Shown one piece after another: positions 1-6,578 of a DNA stretch of 11,331 nucleotides (position 1 is its first letter; each line of letters begins with the position of its first letter). Both the position numbers and the translations under genes were made by a program. The notes beneath the pieces are model-generated. The model was not told the DNA's origin and made no database searches. It saw nothing but the letters and a program-made list of their open reading frames with translations. The stretch is from a bacterium (lineage in GTDB: Bacteria; Patescibacteriota; JAUYIX01). The stretch lies in contig JAUYIX010000005.1 in assembly GCA_030688115.1 (NCBI GenBank), positions 1-11,331 of the forward strand. Reading direction: 5' to 3'.

Positions 1-24
1 CCATCGGGATCATTTGAGATTCGC

Positions 25-54
25 TTTTAGTGTCGCCGTAAGTTCTGCTATACT
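25..54 (+). promoter_or_regulatory. Extended -10 promoter of the pilin-like gene
   Basis: A -10 element TATACT lies at 49-54 and is preceded by TG at 46-47 (TGC TATACT), an extended -10 arrangement. The -35 region around 25-31 is poor (TTTTAG/TTTAGT), as is common when an extended -10 is present. Transcription would start near 61, giving a leader of about 50 nt that contains TTTTCCACA at 65-73. Confidence 0.6.
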
Positions 55-64
55 ACTTGTAAAG

Positions 65-73
65 TTTTCCACA
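65..73 (+). promoter_or_regulatory. DnaA-box-like site in the pilin-gene leader
   Basis: TTTTCCACA, one mismatch from TTATCCACA, lies just downstream of the predicted transcript start of the pilin-like gene. With its flank it is the same 11-mer TTTTCCACAAT found in the origin and by the lexA promoter. A protein bound here could block transcription; this is inference. Confidence 0.35.
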
Positions 74-109
74 ATAAGTTAATAAAGGATCATCAATTTA
101 AATAAACCT

Positions 110-466
110 ATGAATAACCTCGCAACAAAGATTCTCGTAAAGACCGGTGCTGTCGGTGCAAGCGCAGCAGCTTTTTTAACCGCTCGCAACGCATTTGCGC
201 AGGTTGGTGTGCCACGTATCTCACAACTGCGTGATGACACCATTTTTGACACGATCATTGCTGTCGTAACTTGGGGTCTTGGGATCGCCGGTGCCGTCGC
301 CGTGCTCTACCTGATTGTTGGAGGCTTTTTGTACATCACGGCCGGTGGTGATGAGGGTCGCATAGAAAAAGCAAAGAACACAATCAAAAACGCCATCATC
401 GGTATCGTCGTAATCCTCTTGGCACTTGTCATCGTCCTGACCCTAAACGAGGTCTTGGCACCTTAA
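110..466 (+). CDS. VirB2/TrbC-like two-helix pilin-type membrane protein
   Basis: This 118-residue protein has the layout of a VirB2/TrbC-type pilin-like protein of the kind repeatedly found in CPR genomes. Residues 1-30 look like a signal peptide (basic start, Ala-rich core, likely cleavage after AFA at 28-30). A first hydrophobic helix spans about 47-72, a short charged loop with GGDEGRIEKAK follows at 79-89, and a second helix spans about 94-112. The GGF-Y-T-GGDE-...-KA-KTI-NAIIG pattern is what I recognise. In the family such proteins are inner-membrane or pilus subunits of type IV secretion or conjugation machinery. No secretion gene is adjacent here, so that role is inferred from resemblance only. 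The gene is monocistronic between its own promoter and the terminator at 528-560. No Shine-Dalgarno sits at a normal distance: AAAGGA at 84-89 is about 20 nt upstream of the ATG, too far. Confidence 0.85.
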   Translation: MNNLATKILVKTGAVGASAAAFLTARNAFAQVGVPRISQLRDDTIFDTIIAVVTWGLGIAGAVAVLYLIVGGFLYITAGGDEGRIEKAKNTIKNAIIGIVVILLALVIVLTLNEVLAP

Positions 467-486
467 GGCTCCGGGCTACCTGGCCT

Positions 487-509
487 GGCAGACAGTATCT
501 GCCGGCAGA
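487..509. other. Small inverted repeat after the pilin-like gene
   Basis: GGCAGA (487-492) can pair with TCTGCC (498-503) around a 5-nt loop. The same TCTGCC also forms a perfect 12-bp palindrome with GGCAGA at 504-509. There is no T-run directly after it, so on its own it is not a standard terminator. It precedes the stronger hairpin at 528-560. Confidence 0.45.
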
Positions 510-527
510 ACCTATCTAGACAATTTT

Positions 528-560
528 AAAAGACCGTCGGATGCTACCGTACGGTCTTTT
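528..560. terminator. Bidirectional intrinsic terminator
   Basis: A perfect 10-bp stem pairs AAAAGACCGT (528-537) with ACGGTCTTTT (551-560) across a 13-nt loop. The A-run on one arm and T-run on the other mean it can end transcripts from both sides. It lies between the convergent pilin-like gene (ends 466) and the minus-strand membrane-protein gene (ends 626), where a shared terminator is expected. Confidence 0.85.
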
Positions 561-625
561 ATGTTTAGGGCTGGAGACTGCCAGCCGGCAGGCGACCTCC
601 GGTCGCAAAAAAGAACGTTGAGGAG

Positions 626-2092
626 CTAGGGCTCCTCGTATGCCGCGCAGCCGGCTGACAGCCTCCAAAAGCCGGCTCCACCTGCCTCCTCCCGGAACTC
701 CAAGCTGTTCCAATCCCGAGAGGGGTCGGCAGCGTTGGTGAACCTCCGGTCCCTCCGGAACCGCGGCGGGAGGGTGGACCCGTCAACCTCCAGGGAGTAG
801 AGGCGTCTACTCCCATTTTTGAGGGCGACGAGCAGGTGGGTCCCTGCCGGAGCCGCAAGCGCCTGGTAACGCTTGCTGGACCCCGGCTCTCCCCGAGGGG
901 CGATGGGGAGACCACTCTCCAGCGGAGCGGTGGCTCCATTGGGGGCGATCCAGGCCACGTCGAGGGTCATCTCCCGAGAGTCGCAACTTGCGATCTCGAA
1001 GTTAAACCCGCTCGTGGCCTTGGCTGGTGGCGCCGGGGGAGGGGTCGTGGCAGCGGGGGCTGCCGCTGCCGCAGCCGAGGGGACCAGTGCCCCCTCGATC
1101 CGGTCGGCGGCCGCGTGGGTGACCTTGGTCACCACCTGACCGGCGCGGCCGGGTGGGGTGGTCTGCCAGACCAAGGGTGAGAGGAGGAAGAGGACGATCC
1201 CCATCCCCCAGACGTATTTGGCCAGCGAGCGCGTACGCCCGAACTGGCGGATGTACGCCCCGACGAGCACCAAAGCCACCCCCCAAAGGAGGAGGCCCTT
1301 GCCCTCGGCCCACTCCGACCAGGATGCCGAAACCTCCGGACTCCAGCCAAACCTGTGTACGAGTAAACCCGTAAACAGGAGACTGAATACCACAGTCCCA
1401 GTCGACCCCCAAGCGATGCGATTCCGCCAGACCTGTGCCTGGACGGAATCGGTGTCGGTCCGGAGGGCAGAAGAGTATGTGCTCGCGTACCCCGCGCAGC
1501 AAAACACCAACGCAAAGGCCAAAAAGAGAGTTACTCTCTCGACCGTTGCGATGGGCTGCTGCAGGCCATACGCCCCCCAGATCACCAACCACCAAAATAG
1601 GTTGGCAACCGTGAGGACAAAAACCGTCGCCCTGGTGTCCCTGGCGGCCGAGCTTATTTTGTCAAGCCCGATCCGCCGCTCGCCGGCGATGTCGGCCTCG
1701 ACGCCCCTCATACGCGCGATGTGCCTAAACAGCCCACCGAGCATGTTCGGGACCCCCTCGACGCCGTCGAGCAAAAGGGCCCCGCCCGTATAGAGGATCG
1801 CAACCTGCACCAGGGCGCCCCAGAGGGCACCTGTGCTGACAACGACCAGGACAAAGTCCAGGGCCATTGCCAGGCTCCACCCCCCGGGGTTACCGGGCGA
1901 GGGCAGCTCGATCAACAAAGAGCTGCCGACCGACGCCAGGTGGGCCAGGAAGAACACGCCGCAGAAGAAGGCCAGGTACACAAACCTGTCCTCCAAAAAC
2001 TCCCGAATCCCTCGACGGTTGTTCCGCCAGAGGTCCGCCAGCTCCCCTCGGAGCTGGTGAAAGTTGAAGTTCAATAATTCCATCCAGTTCAT
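626..2092 (-). CDS. Polytopic membrane protein of unknown function with C-terminal soluble domain
   Basis: I do not recognise this 488-residue protein. It starts with an amphipathic, charged segment (1-37). About seven hydrophobic helices follow, at roughly 38-62, 76-108, 156-178, 186-205, 230-248, 266-284 and 293-310. A loop at 120-155 is rich in Arg and Glu. Residues 336-360 form an Ala/Pro-rich linker (six consecutive Ala, then Pro-rich), and 361-488 looks like a beta-rich soluble domain with two Cys (370 and 482) that could pair if exported. It is the second gene of an operon, 12 bp after the stop of the 307-residue gene. A Shine-Dalgarno GAGGA sits 6 nt before the ATG and touches the upstream stop codon, so translation is probably coupled. 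The region is much GC-richer than the origin-proximal genes: 49 of 60 bases at 1021-1080 and 38 of 60 at 1621-1680, against 26 of 60 at 10921-10980 in dnaA. This suggests a different history or strong selection on composition. Expression as a real protein is supported by the hydrophobic periodicity and the ribosome binding site. Confidence 0.8.
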   Translation of the reverse strand: MNWMELLNFNFHQLRGELADLWRNNRRGIREFLEDRFVYLAFFCGVFFLAHLASVGSSLLIELPSPGNPGGWSLAMALDFVLVVVSTGALWGALVQVAILYTGGALLLDGVEGVPNMLGGLFRHIARMRGVEADIAGERRIGLDKISSAARDTRATVFVLTVANLFWWLVIWGAYGLQQPIATVERVTLFLAFALVFCCAGYASTYSSALRTDTDSVQAQVWRNRIAWGSTGTVVFSLLFTGLLVHRFGWSPEVSASWSEWAEGKGLLLWGVALVLVGAYIRQFGRTRSLAKYVWGMGIVLFLLSPLVWQTTPPGRAGQVVTKVTHAAADRIEGALVPSAAAAAAPAATTPPPAPPAKATSGFNFEIASCDSREMTLDVAWIAPNGATAPLESGLPIAPRGEPGSSKRYQALAAPAGTHLLVALKNGSRRLYSLEVDGSTLPPRFRRDRRFTNAADPSRDWNSLEFREEAGGAGFWRLSAGCAAYEEP

Positions 2093-2104
2093 TTTTTATC
2101 CTCG

Positions 2105-3028
2105 CTAGCACAGATCGAGCCAAGTGGGCTCGGACTCTGCCGGGGTTGAGGCGGCCTTGTGGGCCGCAGAGTTATTGGTGGACGAGTTATCGGCCCTTGC
2201 GGCAGAGCTCGTGGTATTGTTGAAGTCCACGACCGTGCCCTTGTGGGCATCAGTGTGGACGAGTCCGGGTCCGCACTCGTCTCCCCACAGCATTCTGTGG
2301 ATGAACCCGTGCATGATGGGCCGCGTTACCTTAACGGCCGGACGCGAGACCGCCACCGGGGCCTGACCGTTGACCGAGACGTGCTCGAGATCGACTACGA
2401 CCGAGGTCGTGTCGGCCTGGAGCGACGGAGTGCCCAGAGTAGCAGCAGCCTTTTGAGCGGCCAGCTTGGCCGCCTCGCGCTCGCGACTCCGCAACGGAGG
2501 CCACAACATATGACTGATCCGCAACGGGACGGGCTGCACGGCTGCGTCCTTGGCCAGGCTCGCCTTGAGCCTGACTAGGTCCGCCTCATGCCGCACCTCC
2601 ATTTTATCGAGAGCCATCTGATTGACTCTCGCGATGACTGGGTGCTCGGTCCGCTCGCCAGGGACAAAGGTCCTGACCAACTTTTCGAAAAACCCCGAGA
2701 ATGTGGCCATTAGTCCCTGGCGTCCCTTTTTGTCCTCATCGGACAAGTTGGGATCGGCCTCGTCCTCAGTTTTTACCCGTTCCAACACCTTGCTGATCAC
2801 GAACGGGATATTGTTGAGCAGCGCCGTGGCTGCCTTGGCGTCGCGAGTCATCAAATACTTGATGATCTCGGCCCCGTTAAGGACCCAAAAGGCCATGTCG
2901 GTCTTACCTCCCGCAACGCCTTTGCTAAGTAGCTGCCTGATCGTCATGACCAGTGTGGCCCCGTCGACGAGCCGCCAGACGCCGTTATCGGCGTCGTGCT
3001 TTTTATTGATCGCGCTCTTCTTAGCCAT
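2105..3028 (-). CDS. Hypothetical soluble protein, first gene of the GC-rich operon
   Basis: This 307-residue protein matches no family I recognise. It has no signal peptide or membrane segment. Residues 15-160 look mostly helical, with a hydrophobic part at about 44-80 and a charged acidic stretch at 84-104 (TEDEADPNLSDEDKKGR). A basic/Ala helix spans 180-198, a possible small beta-rich part spans 205-235, and the tail from about 270 is low-complexity (Asn, Ser, Thr, Ala), ending in WLDLC. Translation starts at an ATG preceded by CAGGAG about 8 nt upstream, the best Shine-Dalgarno in the window. A 7-bp hairpin (3045-3061) sits just upstream of that site. The membrane-protein gene follows 12 bp downstream, so the two products probably act together, one cytosolic and one in the membrane. 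Function is unknown; a structural or regulatory partner role is inference only. Confidence 0.75.
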   Translation of the reverse strand: MAKKSAINKKHDADNGVWRLVDGATLVMTIRQLLSKGVAGGKTDMAFWVLNGAEIIKYLMTRDAKAATALLNNIPFVISKVLERVKTEDEADPNLSDEDKKGRQGLMATFSGFFEKLVRTFVPGERTEHPVIARVNQMALDKMEVRHEADLVRLKASLAKDAAVQPVPLRISHMLWPPLRSREREAAKLAAQKAAATLGTPSLQADTTSVVVDLEHVSVNGQAPVAVSRPAVKVTRPIMHGFIHRMLWGDECGPGLVHTDAHKGTVVDFNNTTSSAARADNSSTNNSAAHKAASTPAESEPTWLDLC

Positions 3029-3036
3029 TTGCCTAT

Positions 3037-3061
3037 CTCCTGTGGGCCGGTCTCACCGGCC
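3037..3061 (-). promoter_or_regulatory. Leader hairpin next to the Shine-Dalgarno of the GC-rich operon
   Basis: GGCCGGT (3045-3051) and ACCGGCC (3055-3061) form a perfect 7-bp GC-rich stem with a 3-nt loop. On the minus strand it ends about 4 nt before the AGGAG ribosome binding site (3037-3041) of the 307-residue gene. ACCGGCCGGT at 3055-3064 is an overlapping 10-bp palindrome offering an alternative fold or a protein site. Such a hairpin could stabilise the mRNA 5' end or tune initiation; which one is inference. Confidence 0.5.
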
Positions 3062-3306
3062 GGTTCGCACCAAAAAACCCTGGAAACCAAAAAGGTCCCG
3101 TTACCAAGACTTACAGACAGCAACGCAAATGCGTGCCATCCGGATATTAAATTGGGAACGATCAGTCCTGGAGGCCTCCCATATGCCATTCCAAGAGCAC
3201 GGCAAACTAACATAAATGGCACCAAAAGTCAAGATTGCGTGCCGATCGCGTGCGAGGCACAGATATACCCCAAAATGCCCAAAAGCCCCCAAAAAAGACC
3301 CAAACT

Positions 3307-3333
3307 TTGCCTTACAAGGCCTATCCATATACT
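3307..3333 (+). promoter_or_regulatory. Probable tRNA-Leu promoter
   Basis: TATACT at 3328-3333 matches the -10 consensus at five of six positions and is identical to the -10 of the pilin-like gene. TTGCCT at 3307-3312 is a possible -35, but the spacer would be 15 bp, shorter than usual. Transcription would start near 3340, about 10 nt before the tRNA. Confidence 0.5.
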
Positions 3334-3349
3334 GTACAGTCACGTCCAC

Positions 3350-3435
3350 GGGCGAGTGGCGGAATGGCAGACGCGCTGGGTTTAGGACCCAGTGATCGCA
3401 AGATCGTGGAGGTTCAAGTCCTCTCTCGCCCACCA
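3350..3435 (+). tRNA. tRNA-Leu (anticodon UAG), CCA encoded
   Basis: The 86-nt sequence folds as a class II tRNA. The acceptor stem GGGCGAG (3350-3356) pairs with CTCGCCC (3425-3431), followed by A and an encoded CCA (3433-3435). The anticodon stem CTGGG/CCCAG (3376-3380/3388-3392) closes the loop TTTAGGA, with anticodon TAG at 3383-3385, reading CUA and other CUN Leu codons. A long variable arm with TGATCGCAAGATCGT and the T arm GGAGG-TTCAAGT-CCTCT complete it; the long arm is expected for tRNA-Leu. There is no intron. No terminator is evident before the small gene at 3472, so the two may share a transcript. Confidence 0.97.
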
Positions 3436-3471
3436 GTGGCCAAGACAAAAGTCTCGTACTACACTACAGTT

Positions 3472-3672
3472 ATGACTTGGGATTACGACAAAAAAGAATA
3501 CAATAAACAAGCCCGCAACGACCCTGCGTGGCATTACGAGCGACTTATTAATTATGGTTTAGGCGGTCAAAAGCTTAACAAAGCCGAACTCACAAAAGTC
3601 CTGCCAAAACTAAAAATACCGCCACAACGACGTCTTTTTTTAGAGTTGCTCTTGTGGAACAAACCGTTTTAA
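3472..3672 (+). CDS. Small conserved-looking hypothetical protein (66 aa)
   Basis: The 66-residue product begins MTWDYDKKEY and is charged and aromatic at the N-terminus. It then has a helical stretch with LINYGLGGQKLNKAEL (25-40), a Lys/Pro segment VLPKLKIPPQRR (43-54) and a hydrophobic end FLELLLWNKPF. I recall this pattern (a G-L-G-x-K loop, a Lys/Pro strand, then RR-FLELLLW) from small uncharacterised proteins in CPR genomes, but no function is known to me. The ATG at 3472 is the first in-frame start after the tRNA; an upstream extension would run through the tRNA gene and is not credible. It starts 36 nt after the tRNA and may be co-transcribed with it. No Shine-Dalgarno is visible. The conserved RR-x-FLELL-W ending suggests a folded domain, possibly nucleic-acid or ribosome associated, which is speculation. 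Confidence 0.75.
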   Translation: MTWDYDKKEYNKQARNDPAWHYERLINYGLGGQKLNKAELTKVLPKLKIPPQRRLFLELLLWNKPF

Positions 3673-3674
3673 CC

Positions 3675-3719
3675 GCGCGTCAAAAAAAGCGTTTTTTCGA
3701 GCGCCGCTAAGCAATTTTT
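3675..3719 (+). terminator. Weak terminator candidate after the 66-aa gene
   Basis: AAAAAA (3683-3688) and TTTTTT (3692-3697) pair around GCG. Outside a mismatched 3/3 internal loop, GCGC (3675-3678) pairs with GCGC (3701-3704). A T5 run follows at 3716-3720. The A-T core and internal loop make the stem weak, so this is a tentative call. Confidence 0.35.
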
Positions 3720-3740
3720 ACCCACTATTCTCGAATAACA

Positions 3741-5000
3741 ATGGCACAACCTTCCAACCAGAGCGCTTTTACCAATGCCCTGACGCAGCTGCGTAATGCA
3801 GCCAAGATCGCGGGCATCGATCCAAATACACTTAAGCAACTCGAGCGCCACGACCGTATCGTTGAGGTCGCTTTACCGATCCGCCGCACCAGCGGCCCCA
3901 ACCAAGGCCGGGTCGAGGTCTTTACCGGCTTCCGTGCTCAGCACAGTAACGCGCGTGGCCCCTACAAGGGCGGCATCCGCTACCACCAAAATGTCTCTCT
4001 GGATGAGGTCAAGGCGCTCTCGCTCTGGATGTCACTCAAAACCGCCGTGGCCAACATCCCTTTGGGTGGAGGTAAAGGTGGCGTGATCGTAAATCCTAAG
4101 ACACTTGATCCGGCAGAACTCGAGGCTCTCTCGCGCGCCTATACTCGAGCGATCGCACCCATTATCGGTCCGGACAAGGATGTCCCGGCTCCGGACGTAA
4201 ATACAAATCCGGCCATCATGGCTTGGATCCGCGACGAGTATGAGAAAGTGACAGGCGGACCAGCCCCGGCAGTCATCACCGGCAAACCGGTCGAGGCCGG
4301 CGGTAGTGAGGGGCGCGACGTGGCCACCAGCGAGGGCGCCTACTACGTCTGGGAGTATGCCGCCACTCGACTCGGACTTAAGCCGGCCGAGACACGTGTT
4401 GCTATTATTGGATTTGGCAACGCGGGGTTCTACCTGGCCAAACGTATGCATGAGAGCGGCTACAAAGTTGTCTCGGTCTCCGACTCGCGTGGGGCGATCA
4501 TCGATATGGGCGGACTCGACCCGGACAAAGTCATGGAGCACAAGCAGGCCGGCGGTAGTGTTTTGGGCTACAACGGATTGCCCGACAAAACGCTCGCTGA
4601 TCAACTGGCGCTCGAGATTGAGTTACTGGCACCCGCCGCCCTCGAGAACCAAATCAACACCGATAATGCCGACTCGATCAAGGCTAAAGTAATTATTGAG
4701 TTGGCCAACGGACCGACTACTCCGGAGGCGGATACGATCCTTGATAAAAAAAATGTTCTGGTTATCCCGGACATCTTGGCCAACGCGGGTGGTGTGACCA
4801 CCAGCTATTTTGAGTGGCTGCAAAACAAAAAGTCCGAACACTGGACCCGCCAGGACGTTTTTACCAAACTCAAGACGGCCATGGACCAAGCGAGCAGTGC
4901 GGTTTGGAAAATTGCCGACGACAAAAAAGTGTCCCTGCGCAAGGCGGCCGGGGTCGTTGCGGTCCAGCGCCTGGCCGAGGCGATCAAGGGGCGAGTTTAG
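3741..5000 (+). CDS. gdhA: Glu/Leu/Phe/Val-family dehydrogenase, probable glutamate dehydrogenase
   Basis: The 419-residue protein has the normal length of the hexameric glutamate dehydrogenase family, which interconverts glutamate with 2-oxoglutarate plus ammonia using NAD(P). Key motifs are in order: the substrate loop GPYKGGIRYH (73-82), the glycine-rich catalytic segment PLGGGKGGV with catalytic Lys112, PAPDVNTN (149-156) with catalytic Asp152, the Rossmann motif GFGNAG (224-229), ANGPTTPEAD (322-331) and IPDILANAGGVTTSYFEWLQN (342-362). The end of the second Rossmann strand is VSVSDSRG (244-251), with Asp248, which does not by itself settle NAD versus NADP. The start ATG is clear from family length, yet there is no Shine-Dalgarno. 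TATTCT at 3726-3731 could be a -10 placing the transcript start almost at the ATG, that is a leaderless or nearly leaderless mRNA, but no good -35 is visible. The gene for a GT-C-like membrane protein follows 18 bp later. In an organism of this type it probably links amino-acid use to central metabolism or redox balance. The family is certain; the exact substrate is inferred from closest motif fit. Confidence 0.95.
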   Translation: MAQPSNQSAFTNALTQLRNAAKIAGIDPNTLKQLERHDRIVEVALPIRRTSGPNQGRVEVFTGFRAQHSNARGPYKGGIRYHQNVSLDEVKALSLWMSLKTAVANIPLGGGKGGVIVNPKTLDPAELEALSRAYTRAIAPIIGPDKDVPAPDVNTNPAIMAWIRDEYEKVTGGPAPAVITGKPVEAGGSEGRDVATSEGAYYVWEYAATRLGLKPAETRVAIIGFGNAGFYLAKRMHESGYKVVSVSDSRGAIIDMGGLDPDKVMEHKQAGGSVLGYNGLPDKTLADQLALEIELLAPAALENQINTDNADSIKAKVIIELANGPTTPEADTILDKKNVLVIPDILANAGGVTTSYFEWLQNKKSEHWTRQDVFTKLKTAMDQASSAVWKIADDKKVSLRKAAGVVAVQRLAEAIKGRV

Positions 5001-5018
5001 ACCGACGACCGTCCTCAG

Positions 5019-6491
5019 ATGCGTTGGTTGCAGCTTAAACCGAGATTAGCCTACGGGATCCTGTTTGCCGTACTGGCGAGCGGACTGCTCTTCGCCAGCT
5101 ATAAACTCCCTTTTGACCCGGACTTGTTTTGGCATATCCGTGCCGGCCAAGATATCGCACGGATCGGCATACCCTTTGTGGATTGGTACTCACACACCCT
5201 GCCAACATTTTTTTGGATCAACCATGAGTATCTCCAGGACCTATTTATGGGATGGGTGCATGGCCTGGTCGGATTCAGGGGGCTCAGTATCGTCTACGCC
5301 GCGATTACAGCCTTTGGTTTAGGTGTCGGGGTCTGGTGGAGCATGGCGCGTCGTTTGGGCTGGCTCTGGTCACTCGGAGCCGGGATCACGATTGCCCTCG
5401 CCTCCCGCTCTTTTATCGGAGCACGCCCGCAAATGGTTACCTATGGATTGTTGTTGGCCCTCGTCGGCGTACTCCGCCGAGCACTGCGTACCGGTCGATT
5501 AAGATGGTTTATTTTGATACCGATTATATTTGCGGTTTGGTCCAACGTGCATGCCAGTTTTGTGGCCGGCTTTATCGTTTTATTAATTTTTATCGTAACC
5601 GAGTCGGCCAAGATCGCTTTTAAGCCGTACCTCAAGCTCGGACCGGTTGCCGGGTTACGACAGCTCGGCTGGCTCGCCATTGCCGGCCTGGTAAGTGTTC
5701 CCGCCACTTTTGCCAACCCCTACGGCTGGAACATCTGGCTCGAACCCTACCGCAGCCTGACCGACAAGGCCTTGCACAACAATATTGTTGAGTGGTTTGG
5801 ACCCCAGACCTACACCATGACCGGCTGGATCTTATTTGGCGGCGTCGCAATCTTGGCAGCGCTCTTTTTGGTTAGACAAGCACGCACCAATATGACCGAT
5901 GGCGCGTTGGCACTGGCGTTTTTTGTCGCCTCGTTGTTGGCCGTGCGCAATATCCCACTCTTTTTGATCTTTGCCGTACCGCTGGCTTTTGAGATCATAC
6001 GCTCATTTAAACCGAGTGGTGCCGAGATCGCGGTTCGGCTTTGGCCGACACTCCTGGCGGCGTTGCTGTTTGTTGCGGCCGGGGCCAGCCGGTTCCCCCT
6101 GGAGACGTTTAGGACTCTCGACCATGATCAAACCGTCTTTACCCAGAGTGATTACCCCGTTGGGGCGGCTCAGTTTTTGGCGGAACATAACGAGTACGCC
6201 GAGTCGCACCCTTTTAATGAGTATGGTTGGGGTGGTTATCTGCTCTACAAGGTGCCCTGGTTTAAGACTTTTATCGACGGGCGCATGCCCTCCTGGCAGA
6301 CGCAGGATTTTAAAATCATCGACGAGTATTTTGCGATTGAGCGACGGACGGCCCTCCAAGAGACTCTCGACCGGTTTAGTGTGGATCTGTTTGTAATCAA
6401 GCCGGACAGTGACCTGATAGGGGAGCTGACCCGAGACCATGGATTTAATGAGGTCTTTAAGGACGAACAAGCGATTATCCTGGCTAAATAA
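5019..6491 (+). CDS. GT-C-like polytopic membrane protein, function unassigned
   Basis: The 490-residue protein has about ten hydrophobic helices: one near 10-28, several between 85 and 195, then about 215-230, 268-286, 295-328 and 340-356. It ends in a soluble domain from about 365. The first extracytoplasmic loop reads FDPDLFWHIRAGQDI...P-VDWYSHT...FFWINHEYL (32-72). Its Asp-x-Asp and later Asp/His/Glu resemble the first loop of GT-C glycosyltransferases that use polyprenyl-phosphate sugars. The C-terminal part has YPVGAAQFL (379-387) and FNEYGWGGYLLYK...FIDGRMPSW (399-425). This pairing is familiar from a widespread family of uncharacterised bacterial membrane proteins. A transfer reaction on cell-envelope glycans is plausible but unproven. 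The gene is 18 bp downstream of gdhA, likely in the same transcript, with no Shine-Dalgarno. The ATG is preferred because it gives a short basic N-terminus before the first helix. Confidence 0.8.
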   Translation: MRWLQLKPRLAYGILFAVLASGLLFASYKLPFDPDLFWHIRAGQDIARIGIPFVDWYSHTLPTFFWINHEYLQDLFMGWVHGLVGFRGLSIVYAAITAFGLGVGVWWSMARRLGWLWSLGAGITIALASRSFIGARPQMVTYGLLLALVGVLRRALRTGRLRWFILIPIIFAVWSNVHASFVAGFIVLLIFIVTESAKIAFKPYLKLGPVAGLRQLGWLAIAGLVSVPATFANPYGWNIWLEPYRSLTDKALHNNIVEWFGPQTYTMTGWILFGGVAILAALFLVRQARTNMTDGALALAFFVASLLAVRNIPLFLIFAVPLAFEIIRSFKPSGAEIAVRLWPTLLAALLFVAAGASRFPLETFRTLDHDQTVFTQSDYPVGAAQFLAEHNEYAESHPFNEYGWGGYLLYKVPWFKTFIDGRMPSWQTQDFKIIDEYFAIERRTALQETLDRFSVDLFVIKPDSDLIGELTRDHGFNEVFKDEQAIILAK

Positions 6492-6496
6492 AGCTA

Positions 6497-6532
6497 CCTC
6501 CGCCTCCGACCCCGGCTCCGCCTCTACCTCTG
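6497..6532 (+). repeat. Degenerate CCTCCG hexamer tract
   Basis: Six consecutive hexamers follow the membrane-protein stop: CCTCCG, CCTCCG, ACCCCG, GCTCCG, CCTCTA, CCTCTG. The tract is strongly pyrimidine-rich on the plus strand and continues less regularly to about 6545. It lies between a stop codon and the lexA promoter. It may be a decayed simple repeat or an unstructured 3' tail; no function is apparent. Confidence 0.6.
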
Positions 6533-6578
6533 CCCCGTTCCGCCCACTATTTGGGCACTCGGGAATTAATTGAGAAAT

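Larger units (their letters stand above)
3029..3349. other. Intergenic region between divergent operon and tRNA-Leu
   Basis: This 321-bp stretch has no convincing gene. It holds the ribosome binding site and leader hairpin of the minus-strand operon (3037-3061), a small hairpin ACGCA-AA-TGCGT (3123-3134), a cluster of four C-runs (3268-3301) and the tRNA promoter (about 3307-3333). The promoter of the minus-strand operon must also lie here. AT-rich stretches near 3142-3152 and 3262-3267 could serve as -10 elements, but neither has a good -35, so I do not place it. Confidence 0.6.

Noticed and set aside
501..677. Recurring GCCGGC motifs as a possible REP-like repeat
   Set aside because: GCCGGC is frequent throughout the GC-rich genes and the copies share no longer flanking sequence.
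1158..1793. Long plus-strand open frame antisense to the GC-rich membrane-protein gene
   Set aside because: High G+C makes stop codons rare in every frame; the product is low-complexity, rich in Arg, Pro and Ser, and the minus-strand gene has membrane helices and a ribosome binding site.
2622..3215. Plus-strand open frame antisense to the 307-residue gene
   Set aside because: It extends through the leader hairpin and has no family resemblance; the minus-strand gene has the Shine-Dalgarno.
3235..3471. N-terminal extension of the 66-residue gene through the tRNA
   Set aside because: The tRNA-Leu is unambiguous, so the in-frame open sequence upstream is accidental; ATG 3472 is the sensible start.
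4032..4604. Minus-strand open frame of 190 residues inside gdhA
   Set aside because: It is fully antisense to a clear glutamate dehydrogenase and shows no recognisable domain.
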